DNA from: Gliomastix tumulicola
Taxonomy: Eukaryota > Ascomycota > Sordariomycetes > Hypocreales > Bionectriaceae
Direction of reading: 5' to 3'
Assembly: GCA_001599755.1 (NCBI GenBank)
Contig: BCHX01000003.1
Location: 930,001-994,000 of the forward strand
DNA length: 64,000 nt
Below the pieces are notes generated by a model. That model was not told the origin of the DNA. It worked only from the letters and a program-made list of their open reading frames with translations, and ran no database searches. Of this stretch, positions 1 to 9,468 are shown in pieces; the stretch's first letter is position 1; each line of letters begins with the position of its first letter. The translations under genes and the position numbers were made by a program.

Positions 1-111
1 GGTTTCCAACCTACATAACGAGCTCGTTCCATGTTCCCCTGCAACCACAACTCAGGCGGCACCGCACGACCGACAATCGATGGGCGCCCGATGATCTGAT
101 CGCCCACCCGC

Positions 112-2031
112 ATGAAGCGCCCCAGGTGGCCCTGTCACGCGATCCTCCAGCGATGCGCCAGGCCATACTCCTCCGAACAAGCAGCGTCCTCCCAGGAGTG
201 GTCGCTGCTCAAGAAACGATCCCGACCGAGCCCCCCGCAAGCCGCCGCCGCCGCCACCGCCGCTTCTGATGGGCAGGCGTCGAAGGAGCCCGCAGGGAGC
301 TCTCTGGCGCCGCCGACGGGCGCCGAATCCTGGCTTCGTGACTTGGACCAGTCGGGCCGCGCCCAGCCTGCTGCGCCGAGTGCAAGACTGACGACGAACC
401 GAGGGAGACGCCAGCACAATGGGTTCGCTGAGGTGCAAGACGGGGTGGCCGGGTTTCTGGACTCGCAGTACGGGTCGGCGGCGCGTCCGGGCCAGCAAAA
501 GGGGGCTCCAGCCAACAGCAGTCAGGAATGGCTCCAAGCCATGGCCGGCCCAGTCCAAGGTGCGAGTAGGGGGATTAGGCTGAGCTACGGCGGGGCGAAA
601 GCGATACCAAGAAAGTTCAGGAATGCCTCGCCCGTCGAATCCCGAACGGCTTCTGAAAAGCGAGGGGGCCTTGGTTCCGACAGCTCCCAACAGAACAACT
701 CTACCGAACCATCGAAGGACCCAGTAGACTGGTCTCGTCAGGACCAGGCGCTGGAGATCAAGGACCGCGAAAAGAACATCGTGCTGAAGTACTACGGAGC
801 GCGGTACCTCCTCCAGGACATGGCAGCTGGGGCTCAATCCGACCGGTTCTGGGCGATTGGTTCCAAGGGACCCGGCGGGCTTGCTCCGAGCAATGGCGAC
901 GGTTCTGAGCTCTGGTTCCGTCACATGGTTCGCAGCGACTGGGGCTGGCAACGGATCGACGATAGCTGGACTGTGCGGGAGACGCCTGACGGCACTTTGC
1001 TCGAGCTGAAGCCGGTCGAATCGTCCGTTCCTCTAGAACCCATTCTCAATGAATCTAAGGACCGCCTTGTCACCATCAGAGGACTGAGCACAAACCTCAC
1101 TGGCCGTGACTTCCATCGCATCTCGTCCAAATCGCTCTCTAGCTGGACGGATACCATTCATATGGGTGAGTACCCATGCCCCTCGTTCCCTCTGTATGCC
1201 CGAGTCCAGGCATTTTCTAACACCAAAGATGCAGCCCAGCAGGAGCGCGATCCAGTGACGTTTGAGCCGCTTGGCGTATACAAGCTCTCCTTCCCTACAG
1301 GCCTGGCGGCCACCTCGTACGTGCAGGATCTGGACAACAGGCACAGCATCGCCAAAGCCAAATTCAAATCAATATCTGGACTGTGGGAGAACAGCATGTC
1401 CCAGTACCTCCGCAAGTGGCACAGCGCGGAGGAAGAGGAGGTGAGAACGGAGAGGAGCTCGCCTGACGAGGACACGACAACGGGACCCGATGCCTTCACC
1501 ATCGCTCCTCCGTCGGTCCCCTCGTTTCAGACGAAGACGGGCAGGATGGCGACCAACGGCTGGCAGAAGGCGCTCGAGAGCATCGTCAAGCAGATCAGCG
1601 ATACTGCCCGGCCGCCGGTTGTCCTGGTGGACGTACACCCTCCGCGGCTCTCAGCCGGACAGCTGGATGCCCTGATCAAGCGCGACGAGCAGGCGCGCGG
1701 CGTGTCCTGGCACGCATCCAAGGTGGTCTCCCTTGCGTCCCCTAATGATCAGGGGGATATCGGATACGGTCCTGAAGTCATTGATTGGAAAGAAGGCAGC
1801 GTGGACGGCGGCCCTAGGGCCGTCGACAAGGAGGCGAAGGAGGTCTCCAAACCCCCATCACGAACGCCTGCGAGGGACGAGGTGCGCAGGGGACGCTTCG
1901 TCATCGCGTTTCCCACCGATGTCCGCGCAGCGCGCTTCCACCGGTCCTGGCACCAGCAGACGCTGGGCGTCACCGAAGACAAGGGCGAGGTGTCCCATTA
2001 CACCATCAGCGTCCAGACTGTACGATGGTAG
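112..2031 (+). CDS. Putative mitochondrial protein of unknown function
   Basis: The open frame runs from an ATG at 112 to TAG at 2031 (639 codons unspliced). The first ~30 residues are basic and Ser-rich with RCARPYSS, typical of a mitochondrial presequence. I see a probable intron at 1166-1234: GTGAGT donor, TTCTAAC branch site and GCAG acceptor. It is 69 nt long and has no stop, so the frame stays open either way. The spliced product would be about 616 aa. The central part (KNIVLKYYGARYLLQDM) and the C-terminal part (RRGRFVIAFPTDVRAARFHRSW, which resembles an RNA-binding fold) look conserved in style, but I recognise no named family. The start lies near the window edge, so an upstream exon cannot be excluded. 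Mitochondrial location is inferred. Confidence 0.75.
   Translation: MKRPRWPCHAILQRCARPYSSEQAASSQEWSLLKKRSRPSPPQAAAAATAASDGQASKEPAGSSLAPPTGAESWLRDLDQSGRAQPAAPSARLTTNRGRRQHNGFAEVQDGVAGFLDSQYGSAARPGQQKGAPANSSQEWLQAMAGPVQGASRGIRLSYGGAKAIPRKFRNASPVESRTASEKRGGLGSDSSQQNNSTEPSKDPVDWSRQDQALEIKDREKNIVLKYYGARYLLQDMAAGAQSDRFWAIGSKGPGGLAPSNGDGSELWFRHMVRSDWGWQRIDDSWTVRETPDGTLLELKPVESSVPLEPILNESKDRLVTIRGLSTNLTGRDFHRISSKSLSSWTDTIHMGEYPCPSFPLYARVQAFSNTKDAAQQERDPVTFEPLGVYKLSFPTGLAATSYVQDLDNRHSIAKAKFKSISGLWENSMSQYLRKWHSAEEEEVRTERSSPDEDTTTGPDAFTIAPPSVPSFQTKTGRMATNGWQKALESIVKQISDTARPPVVLVDVHPPRLSAGQLDALIKRDEQARGVSWHASKVVSLASPNDQGDIGYGPEVIDWKEGSVDGGPRAVDKEAKEVSKPPSRTPARDEVRRGRFVIAFPTDVRAARFHRSWHQQTLGVTEDKGEVSHYTISVQTVRW
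1166..1234 (+). other. In-frame (3n) intron of the first gene
   Basis: GTGAGT donor at 1166, TCTAAC branch motif at 1215-1221 and CAG acceptor ending at 1234. The length is 69 nt with no in-frame stop, so retention would insert 23 residues. Confidence 0.7.
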
Positions 2032-2930
2032 GCGAGGATTTGTCTCATTTTGCGCCGGTGGACTTGTACATCATTTACATACATACCCCTGTATTCATAT
2101 GGCATTATAGACGGCGCTTCTTCTGGTTCACGACATGATCTTGGAGTCAGTGAGTGGCACGCCCTGACGAGTTTTCAAAGAGATAGTATTTATTAGTCCC
2201 AGATCAATAACCACAAACTCCGGTCCATATTTGCTCTCTAATAAGGGGTAGGTTGTGAACAGAGGCCAACAGGGCAGGAAAAGGAAAAAAAAAAGGAAAA
2301 GAGGAAAATAATGAGGAAAAACCAACGAAAAACAGCAATAAGACATGACATGATCATCCGCCCACTCGTCCCTGACTAGCAACCTCGCTTCCTCGCCCTT
2401 CATACTCAAAGCGCACTCGCTCCAGCGGTGTGTCGACGAGCATCGGCTCGGGTAGGTAATAGCCATCCGAAAGCAGGGTGTACGAAGGAAAGGAAACACA
2501 GCGAATCACTCGTGCCCCTGCTCCCCTTGTGATCCTGCTCTTCGGTTGGCCCCTTCGATATGAGAAGGAGAACTGTATCTGCTCAGCGTTTCCTCCGGAA
2601 CATGCTGGGCTGGTGTTTGGTCCGTCCGCCCCATCTGAAACATTTGCTTGATCGGGGCCTCCCTCCATAAATCCACGGGCTCTGCAGTCTATAACATCGG
2701 GGGCGACGGCTCGACGCTCAAAAGCATCCATCCATCCATCCCCCCCTTCTCTCTCTCCCACACGACATCGCTCTAGAGACGCTTCTTCGAAAAGCAAGCA
2801 GCATCGAGCTAGAGAAGTGGCTTCGCAGAGGAGCAGGCCGGTGACAAAGAGTAGTCCAACCATCCCCCCTCCCCCCCCAAATTCTCTCCACCACCGCTTC
2901 TCCAGCACGACGTCGACGCAAGCAAGCACT
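2032..2930. other. Intergenic region between convergent genes
   Basis: This holds the 3' flanks of the first gene and of the Sec4 gene. A purine-rich stretch lies at 2275-2340. Minus-strand open frames here are low-complexity read-through from the Sec4 3' end with no recognisable domain. I see no gene. Confidence 0.6.
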
Positions 2931-3827
2931 CTAGCAGCACTTGCTGCCGCCGCCGCCCGACTTGTCGCCGACGTTCACCCCGGACCCGGCGGCCTGCTCG
3001 TTCTTGGAGCTGTCGACGAGGCGCTTCTTGATGTCGGCGGCGAGGCTGTAGAAGGCCTTGTCGATGTTGATGTTGGACTTGGCCGAGACCTCGAGGAAGG
3101 GGATGCCGAGCTCGTCGGCGAGGGCCTGGCCCTGCTCGGTGCTGACGACGCGCTTCTCCTCCCAGTCGCACTTGTTGCCGATGAGGATCTTGTTGACGCC
3201 CTCGGTGGCGTGCTGCTCGACGTTCTGGAACCAGGTTCGGATGTCTGAGGGGGGGGGGAGATGGTCTTGTTAGCATGTGAACTGCGGGAGAGGGGATGCG
3301 CGCGCGGCAGCAGCCAAAAGCATCCGGGAGAGGAGCATTCCGTGGAGGGGAAAAACACACTGTTGAAGGACCGCTCGTCGGTGACGTCGTATACTAGCAG
3401 GATGCCCATGGCACCGCGGTAGTAGGCGGTGGTAATCGTCCGGAAGCGCTCCTGCCCCGCCGTGTCCCAGATCTGCAGCTTGACGCGCTTGCCATCGAGC
3501 TCAATGGTCCTGATCTTGAAGTCGATGCCGATGGTGGTGATGAAGGAGGGCGTGAACGAGTCCTCGCTGAAGCGCAGCAGGCAGCACGACTTGCCGACGC
3601 CTGAGTCGCCTATGAGGAGTAGTTTGATCTGTTAGGGGGGGGGGACGTCCATGGTGGGAAGATGCCGCGGGGGGCCCCGACATCGTTCCACCGACTGACT
3701 GTCAGTCCAAAGTTCGTTCCTGGGATATCACATTTTGGGAGGGCGGGCTGGCTGCTCGTGGACAGGCCAGGGGGGGGGGGGGGAGAGGTCTGCGTACCAG
3801 GAAATCGTAATTGCGATTGCTCGACAT
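2931..3827 (-). CDS. SEC4: Rab GTPase Sec4/Rab8 (exocytic vesicle GTPase)
   Basis: Small GTPase that acts with the exocyst in delivery of post-Golgi vesicles to the growing hyphal tip. Exons are 3827-3798, 3628-3361 and 3244-2931 (612 nt, 203 aa). The N-terminus is MSSNRNYDFL and continues after intron 1 with IKLLLIGDSGVGKSC. Visible motifs are the P-loop GDSGVGKS, switch I TIGIDFKI, WDTAGQE, the NKCD guanine motif and SAK. The protein ends ...GGGGSKCC, the double-cysteine prenylation signal of Rabs. Length matches Sec4/Rab8 (about 205 aa). Both introns carry long C runs on the coding strand in place of mixed pyrimidine tracts. The effector-region sequence and tail favour Sec4/SrgA over Ypt1. 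Family assignment is firm. Confidence 0.95.
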
Positions 3828-5063
3828 GGTGGGCGGTGTGTCGTGTCGTGAAGCGTCGATTCGTCAGGAGCAGTCGATGAGAAAGAAAAAAAGGAAAAAA
3901 AAGTCAGGGATGGGAGACACAGAAAGACGGGCGCTGCTGGTGGCGTCACTGACGTCCTAGTTGTCCTTTCGTGAGCGAGGTGAGGGTATGCTGTAAGTAT
4001 TGGATCGGTATTGTGGAGGTGGACGGAGATTCGAGGCTCCCCCCAAAAGGATGGATTTGGGCCAAGTTCAGTTTCGCGGAGGAGGTTCCCAGCTTTCCCT
4101 CGCGGTGCCCACTGGGGAACAGATTACAGGCGCTCTACAGCAGCCTGGCCCGCTGGCTACAGCGGGTGCTCCTTAGGACGCCTTAGTGCGTCCAGGTACC
4201 GTTTCTGCGAGATTGAGCTGGAGGTACGGGGCGTCCCACCGTGCGCTACGCGAGATTGTCTGTACTCCCACCTGGAACGAATCGGGCCGGTACCTGGGCG
4301 TGGGATCGGGCTGTTAGCGCGTAAAGTACCTGCAATCTGAGCCATAACTGCGATCTACATAACGTGCATCGCCTGCACCCGGAGATGGCTCTCCTTTTTA
4401 CGCTGCCTGGCCGTGCTCTAGAGATCCCCGACGGCCACCGTTATCATGGACGGCGCTTCTCTGAAGGCGAAAGCCGTACGCGGCCGAGGGGTCAAATGAT
4501 CACCGTTAGCGTAGTGAGTCCCCTAATCGAACAGGTGGCGGCGCTTGACGTAGGACGTGAGGCTTGTCAGCACGTTTCTCCAGACTTCATGACTCGCCTC
4601 ACGTAGCCGGACTTTGTTTATCTGGAGCCTCTATTCGCCCCTCTATGGCCTGGACGGCGGAAAGTCGGTCAAGTGAGACTCGTTGCCGGCCTCTAGGCAG
4701 ACATCACAGCATCAGCACACCGCATCAACACTGCACACCATCGCCGTCACGAGCCAATCACCAGCTCGCTCCGGCCTCTGCTTTACAGAGTCATCATATC
4801 GTTATGGATTTTTGTGGTCCTAGCTAATCTACCTAGCCAAGTGAAAAGAACACCCTCAGTGTACAAGAAGTCATCAGGCAATCTAAAGGGGTGAAGGAGA
4901 GAAGAGAAGTGAAGAATGGTCAAAGGCAAGGTCGACACGCCAGCGGGAAAGTCTGGACGACGACAGGCTCCAGTTCAGTCCTGGAGCAGAAGAAGAAGAA
5001 GAAGGATAATGAGCGCGGGCTGAGCTCAAGGTAGCCAGCCGCGGGGAGACGAGCCTCGCTGCT
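3828..5063. other. Intergenic region, Sec4 5' side and AA9 3' side
   Basis: No protein-coding gene is recognisable. The first ~130 bases include an A-rich tract at 3880-3902, probably part of the Sec4 promoter or leader. The stretch 4000-4800 is CpG-rich with short unrelated open frames. The bases just below 5063 are the 3' flank of the AA9 gene. Confidence 0.5.
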
Positions 5064-6524
5064 TTACTTGCGGCAGTTACCAAACTCCTTCTGGCAGCCG
5101 CAGGTGCAGTGGCGCGTCTTGCGTCCACAGCGGCCCTTCTTGGAGCAGCAGTCACCGAAGCTGCTGCCCACGCACGTCTGGCCGGTGGTGCCGCCGCAGC
5201 GGCCGTCGAGGGAGATGCTGAGGCCGGGCTCCTCGTTGCTGCTCGAGTCGTCCTCGTTCTCCTCGTCGTCGGTCTGAGGAGGAGGAGGAGGAGGAGGAGA
5301 GGGGGTGGTAGGCTTCTCCTCCTCAGGGACAGCGGTGGCGGTGGCAGTGGCAGTCGGAGCCGAAGTAGGGGCCGAAGTAGGGGCGGCGGTGGTAGTGGTA
5401 GCCTCCGTGGGAGCAGGCTCCTCCTTGTCAGGCACAGCAGGGTTCTCGACGACGGTGCCCTCGGGCACGTTGTACGGCGCGGGGATCTCGGGCGAGCTCT
5501 TGAAGACCTCCTTGCCGGTGAACTCGGGCGGGCCGTCGTAGTTGCCGGCCTCGCAGGACTTGCCCATGGCCGTGCAGTAGTCGGCCCAGACCTCGCAGTT
5601 CCAGCCGCCGCTGGGCTGCATCGTGTCCCAGCACACCTTGCTCTGGTCCCAGCAGTTCTCGACGCTGGCCCAGCAGGTCGTCACGTCGTTGGACGAGGGG
5701 ACGGGCTTGGCGCACCAGTTGCCGTTCTTGAGCAGGCAGTCGGATGGGATGGCGCCCTCCTCGAGCGTGCGCTTCGTGCCGCTGGCGGTCGACGTCGGGA
5801 CGTACACGGGCGGGCCGGGGATCACGTAGTCGGCCGCGTCCTCGACGTACAGGTTGAAGGTCAGCCCCGGGTCGTCGGCCTTGACGTGGCCGGGGATGCT
5901 GACGGCGTACTCGCTCGGGATGCTCAGGCTGCCCTCGGCGCCCTGCTCGATGAAGATCTGCGCGCAGCTGTGGTAGAACTGCGGGTCGCCGCTGGGCGCC
6001 GAGTGCAGGGCCAGCAGCTCCGGGCGGGCGAGGTAGTAGCCCGAGGGCAGGCCCGTGGGCAGCTCGACGGAGAGGAGGCCGCCGTTGTCGATGAGCGTGT
6101 CGACGCACCACTTGCCCGTGTCGGCGTTGTACCCGTCGTCCCAGATCTTGAACCAGCCGTCGCCGGCCGCCGCGTCGGAGAACATGTCGTCGACCTTCTT
6201 GAGGTACACGGCGCAGGGGCCCTTGTGGCTGGGGTCGATCGAGCCCGACTTCTCGGCGTTGGGCCACGAGCGGAACTCGAAGGAGACGGTGTCACCCGCC
6301 GAGGCCGGGCAGACAAAGGGGACAGCGTCCTGGCCATCACGGCCGCAGGCCATGACGTCGCCCGTGAGAGGGTAGATGGGCGCCGTCGAGGTCGAGCCGT
6401 CGGTGGGCTGGCGCACGCAGGTGCCGTCGCCCTGGTTCTTGCCGTTGATGAAGAAGGTGGTGAAGAGCGTGTGGGCGCTGGCGGCAGGGACAAGGCCCAG
6501 GGCCGCGAGGGTGAGGAACTTCAT
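5064..6524 (-). CDS. Secreted AA9 lytic polysaccharide monooxygenase with Cys-rich module and CBM18-like tail
   Basis: Single exon, 486 aa. A 17-residue signal peptide ends ...AASA, so mature residue 1 is His18, the first half of the copper histidine brace. The second brace His is H100 in the SHKGP motif, and the axial Tyr is Y184 in QFYHSCAQI, with H174 and Q182 of the second sphere also present. The catalytic domain spans about 18-240. It is followed by a module with eight cysteines and many tryptophans (263-324), a Thr/Pro/Ala and then acidic linker (about 345-433), and a hevein-like CBM18 tail (443-484). In the tail the three chitin-stacking aromatics are replaced by K463, R465 and H472, and there is a ninth cysteine. 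The likely role is copper-dependent oxidative cleavage of cellulose or another glycan outside the cell. The substrate cannot be read from sequence. The large plus-strand open frame over this gene is a GC-rich shadow. Confidence 0.93.
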   Translation of the reverse strand: MKFLTLAALGLVPAASAHTLFTTFFINGKNQGDGTCVRQPTDGSTSTAPIYPLTGDVMACGRDGQDAVPFVCPASAGDTVSFEFRSWPNAEKSGSIDPSHKGPCAVYLKKVDDMFSDAAAGDGWFKIWDDGYNADTGKWCVDTLIDNGGLLSVELPTGLPSGYYLARPELLALHSAPSGDPQFYHSCAQIFIEQGAEGSLSIPSEYAVSIPGHVKADDPGLTFNLYVEDAADYVIPGPPVYVPTSTASGTKRTLEEGAIPSDCLLKNGNWCAKPVPSSNDVTTCWASVENCWDQSKVCWDTMQPSGGWNCEVWADYCTAMGKSCEAGNYDGPPEFTGKEVFKSSPEIPAPYNVPEGTVVENPAVPDKEEPAPTEATTTTAAPTSAPTSAPTATATATAVPEEEKPTTPSPPPPPPPQTDDEENEDDSSSNEEPGLSISLDGRCGGTTGQTCVGSSFGDCCSKKGRCGRKTRHCTCGCQKEFGNCRK

Positions 6525-6690
6525 GGTTGTTGGGAGGGAGAGAAAGAAAGAAGGTAGTGTCGGTAAGAGGCGAAAGAAACGAATCGACCGGCGGTTGTGA
6601 TACGGTAAGTTGAAGGAGTGTCAAGAAAGGATTCGAACAAATCTGTGTGTTGTTGTAGTTGATATTGGAACAGATGTCTCGATATGAAGT

Positions 6691-6720
6691 GAGTTGAGTT
6701 GAGTTGAGTTGTGTTGAGTT
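6691..6720. repeat. GAGTT pentanucleotide tandem repeat
   Basis: Four perfect GAGTT units, one GTGTT variant and a final GAGTT, lying about 170 bp upstream of the AA9 start codon. Confidence 0.9.
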
Positions 6721-6779
6721 ATTGGGTCAGACTAGCTGAAGGTACGAGAGGCAAGCATCAAGCTGAAGTGAAAAGAAGC

Positions 6780-6963
6780 AAAGGGTGTTTTCTCTCGTCA
6801 AGAGGAAACGAACGTGATTCAAAAGAGGGCCACGGTAGAGAAGCAAAGGAACTCAGCGAACAGACAAGGGAGAAGGAGTGTGGTGAAGGCAAAGGCCGTG
6901 GGAAGGAGAAGGGAACAGGAAACGAACGACGATCAGTGCGGGAGAGGGCCACGATATATAACC
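6780..6963 (-). promoter_or_regulatory. Candidate AA9 core promoter: TATA motif plus CT-rich leader
   Basis: On the minus strand a TATATA motif at about 6954-6960 is followed by a pyrimidine-rich tract at about 6780-6930, the usual arrangement around fungal transcription starts. It would give a leader of more than 250 nt before the AA9 ATG. Inferred from pattern only. Confidence 0.3.
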
Positions 6964-8510
6964 AGACCAGTGACTGTGTATGCATAACTCGCCGTTCACT
7001 CCATGTACAGCACCTACCAACAGGCCATCACGCTGCAGGCCCAAAGAGAACAAGGCCCAAGGCCAGTCAGCCAGCCAGCCGCGCTCTCGCTCTCCTCCCC
7101 ACAGCATCCAAACACCGGCGGCGGTCCTGAGGTCCAATCAATAGGATCCTCAGCAGGGGGACCTAACAATGATTCTCGATGTTTCCCCGATCCTCCGCGC
7201 GCGCCGCCGCCCCTTACAGATACATACAAAACAGGGCCTTGGCCGGGCAGGGCCACAGGGCGCCTCCGCGTGGCTTGAGGGCAGAGATTTGCTTCGCCCT
7301 GCTTACCGGGGAAGTGAGAGAGAATGCAGCCCCCGGTCCAACATGAAACGAAACGAAACGAAAAAGAGGCCGGGTCACAGCGCAGGCCTTGCAGGGTTAT
7401 ATTGCAGGCTTTCAGCCGCCGTGTTAGCGCCATGGCGACCTGCATTGGTGCGACTCTCTCCCCCATCCAAGAGGGAAAAGCCCTCCGCGGTTAATCGTCT
7501 GTTTAAACTGTTAACTAAGCTTAAGGGCTTTCCTTTTTTCGCTGCAGAAGATGGCGCCGATCGGGCTTCTTTCTCCCTTCATTTCATCGGGACGGTACCA
7601 CAGGTTTCAAGCTAGGCCGGGACGGTGGTAGCTGCCCGATGTGATCCTGATCTGTGCTGGGCGGATGGACACTGTCTCGGCGCCTCGCGGTCTGAGGCTT
7701 GCTGACCGGACCGTCCTGTGCGTTCTCATTCATCTCATTCATCACTCTGACGCCAGGCAGGGTCAGCAGAATCCCCTCTCTCCCAGCTAGCCAGGGGAGA
7801 AGCGAGGGTGAATGCAACTCTGGAACACGCCGCTCGGCTCCCCACACTCTTGCTTCCCTGTTCTCGTCTTTGTGGAAGGGGAACGGATCATCGCTCACAT
7901 TGACGGAACTATTCCAGTGTTCGGTGCCATCATTTTCGTCAATTTGATGCCTGGACCCGACACCTCCCCCTCTCATATACCTTACGATAAAGGAGACAGG
8001 CGCCGTGTAACGACGACGGAACACACCAGTGCGTGAAGACATTTCTTGAGTGGGGATTGATAGGGCTAAGGGATGAGAAGACTGCCAGAAACAGAGGCGT
8101 AAATGGCACAAATGCAACATCGGGGCATCCTCTCCGCCCTCCAGCAAATTCATACAAGTATACAACTGGCCCCCAAAGCTCATACAGTTGGTCGGAACCT
8201 GGTACCTTTCCCCCTCTCCATCTCCTATTTCCACCTCATGCTGTGCTGCCCCAGCTCGGCTTTTTCTCAGGAGAACCATGTCCCCAGCTCGTCGCAGGCA
8301 AGCCACCCTCCCATTTTCGTCACCCTCCTTCAATGCGTTTTCCCGCTATGCACGGACCGCATATGCGATGTGATGTGATGAGCGGCCCGATAGGCTTATG
8401 TATTTTGTTTTGTAATTTGTTTGGTTTCGGTATGGTAGTGGTACATATTGTACATGGCGCTCCTAGCCGAGGAGTGGTGAAGCAGCCTCTGACTCCCCCA
8501 TTGGGTATCC

Positions 8511-9468
8511 TTACTCGTTGATCTTGGCCAAGATCCTGTGCCATTGGTTAGTAAAGCTCGTCTCTTTCCCGAGTCTCCATCGTTGGGAAACACAGCATGA
8601 GGACACTTACTCGCTGTCTCGGAACAGCTGGTACTCCTCCTCGCCAGCCTTGACAGGGGAACCGCCGAACTGCAAGCCACACACGTCAGCATCACCGCAC
8701 TTATATTGCTTTTTTACCACACACATGCGGCAAGCCACGTCCAGCAATATGCACCAAGCCGCGGTCTCGGGGGATGGTTGAATGGCTTGCCGGGCGCAGG
8801 ACCTGCGAGCAGCCGACCACCAACGTTACCACCACCCTCCATGATCCTACAACTTCCGACCGCCACTGCACTGCCGCCTCGGACAGTGGGCGTAACGCGA
8901 TGGGGGCATATGCAACGAAAACTCATGCCGGCCAGAAACGTACCTGGGGGATCAGGACACGGTCACCGACAGTGACGCCCATGGGGAGACGGTTGCCCTT
9001 CTTGTCGAGGGCGCCGGGCCCGACGGCCAGGACCTTGGCCTCGTTGAGCTTCTCGACGCTCGACTCGGGGAGGAAGATGCCGCTGGCGGTCTTGGTCTCG
9101 GCCTTGACGCGCTGGACGAGGACGCGGTCGAGGAGGGGGGCGAGGGCGCGGATGGAGCGGATGGAGGTGGCCTGTTCGGGAGGGGGTTTGCTCGTGTCAG
9201 CAGCGCATCTGGTTTTTCGGGTTCTGTTCCTTGATTTTGGGATTTTCGTCGGGATCTCCTTGACCACTTGGCCGGGTCGCGAGCGGCAGACTGCAGATTA
9301 TGCGATGGTACCCAGGGACGAGAAACAGGCAGACGGATGTGTGCTCTCCCCGGACGACTTCCCAAGAACGTCTCGTCCTCCTCGCTGATCCTCGGTTCTC
9401 CTGGCTGCCCTCGGCAAAGCACGGCATGAAGGGGGGATGCAAGCAGCCGGTGTGGTTGCACGTACCAT
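8511..9468 (-). CDS. HSP10: Mitochondrial co-chaperonin Hsp10 (Cpn10/GroES)
   Basis: Heptameric lid of the mitochondrial Hsp60 folding chamber. Exons are 9468-9466 (the ATG only), 9171-8944, 8669-8611 and 8535-8511: 315 nt, 104 aa, the usual Cpn10 length. The protein begins MATSIRSIRALAPLLDRVLV, carries the mobile loop (KTASGIFLPESS) and the roof-loop region, and ends in ...DSEILAKINE. Exon 3 ends ...GA/GTAAGT; reading straight through would give GAG TAA, so an unspliced message stops at DSE. Introns are 294, 274 and 75 nt, large for so small a gene. A heat-shock-type motif lies upstream at about 9674. Identity is firm. The Met-only first exon rests on homology of the next exon and a good GTACGT donor. 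Confidence 0.95.

Larger units (their letters stand above)
6525..8510. other. Intergenic region, AA9 promoter side and Hsp10 3' side
   Basis: About 2 kb without a recognisable gene. Next to the AA9 start are a GAGTT pentamer repeat and a CT-rich tract (coding strand). A minus-strand open frame of about 249 codons at 7584-8333 lacks any recognisable domain and lies downstream of Hsp10. Confidence 0.5.

Noticed and set aside
2354..2929. 191-codon minus-strand frame next to SEC4
   Set aside because: It begins at the SEC4 stop in another frame and consists of low-complexity 3' flank.
5109..6557. 482-codon plus-strand open frame over the AA9 gene
   Set aside because: It is the antisense shadow of a GC-rich coding region, with Arg/Gly/Val-heavy composition and no domain. 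The minus-strand product has all AA9 hallmarks.
6628..6645. tRNA-like box B (GTTCGAATCC on the minus strand)
   Set aside because: The flanks do not form a T-arm stem, and no A box or acceptor stem can be drawn around it.
7584..8333. 249-codon minus-strand frame downstream of HSP10
   Set aside because: No recognisable domain and no good start context. It most likely lies in 3' flank or the AA9 promoter region.
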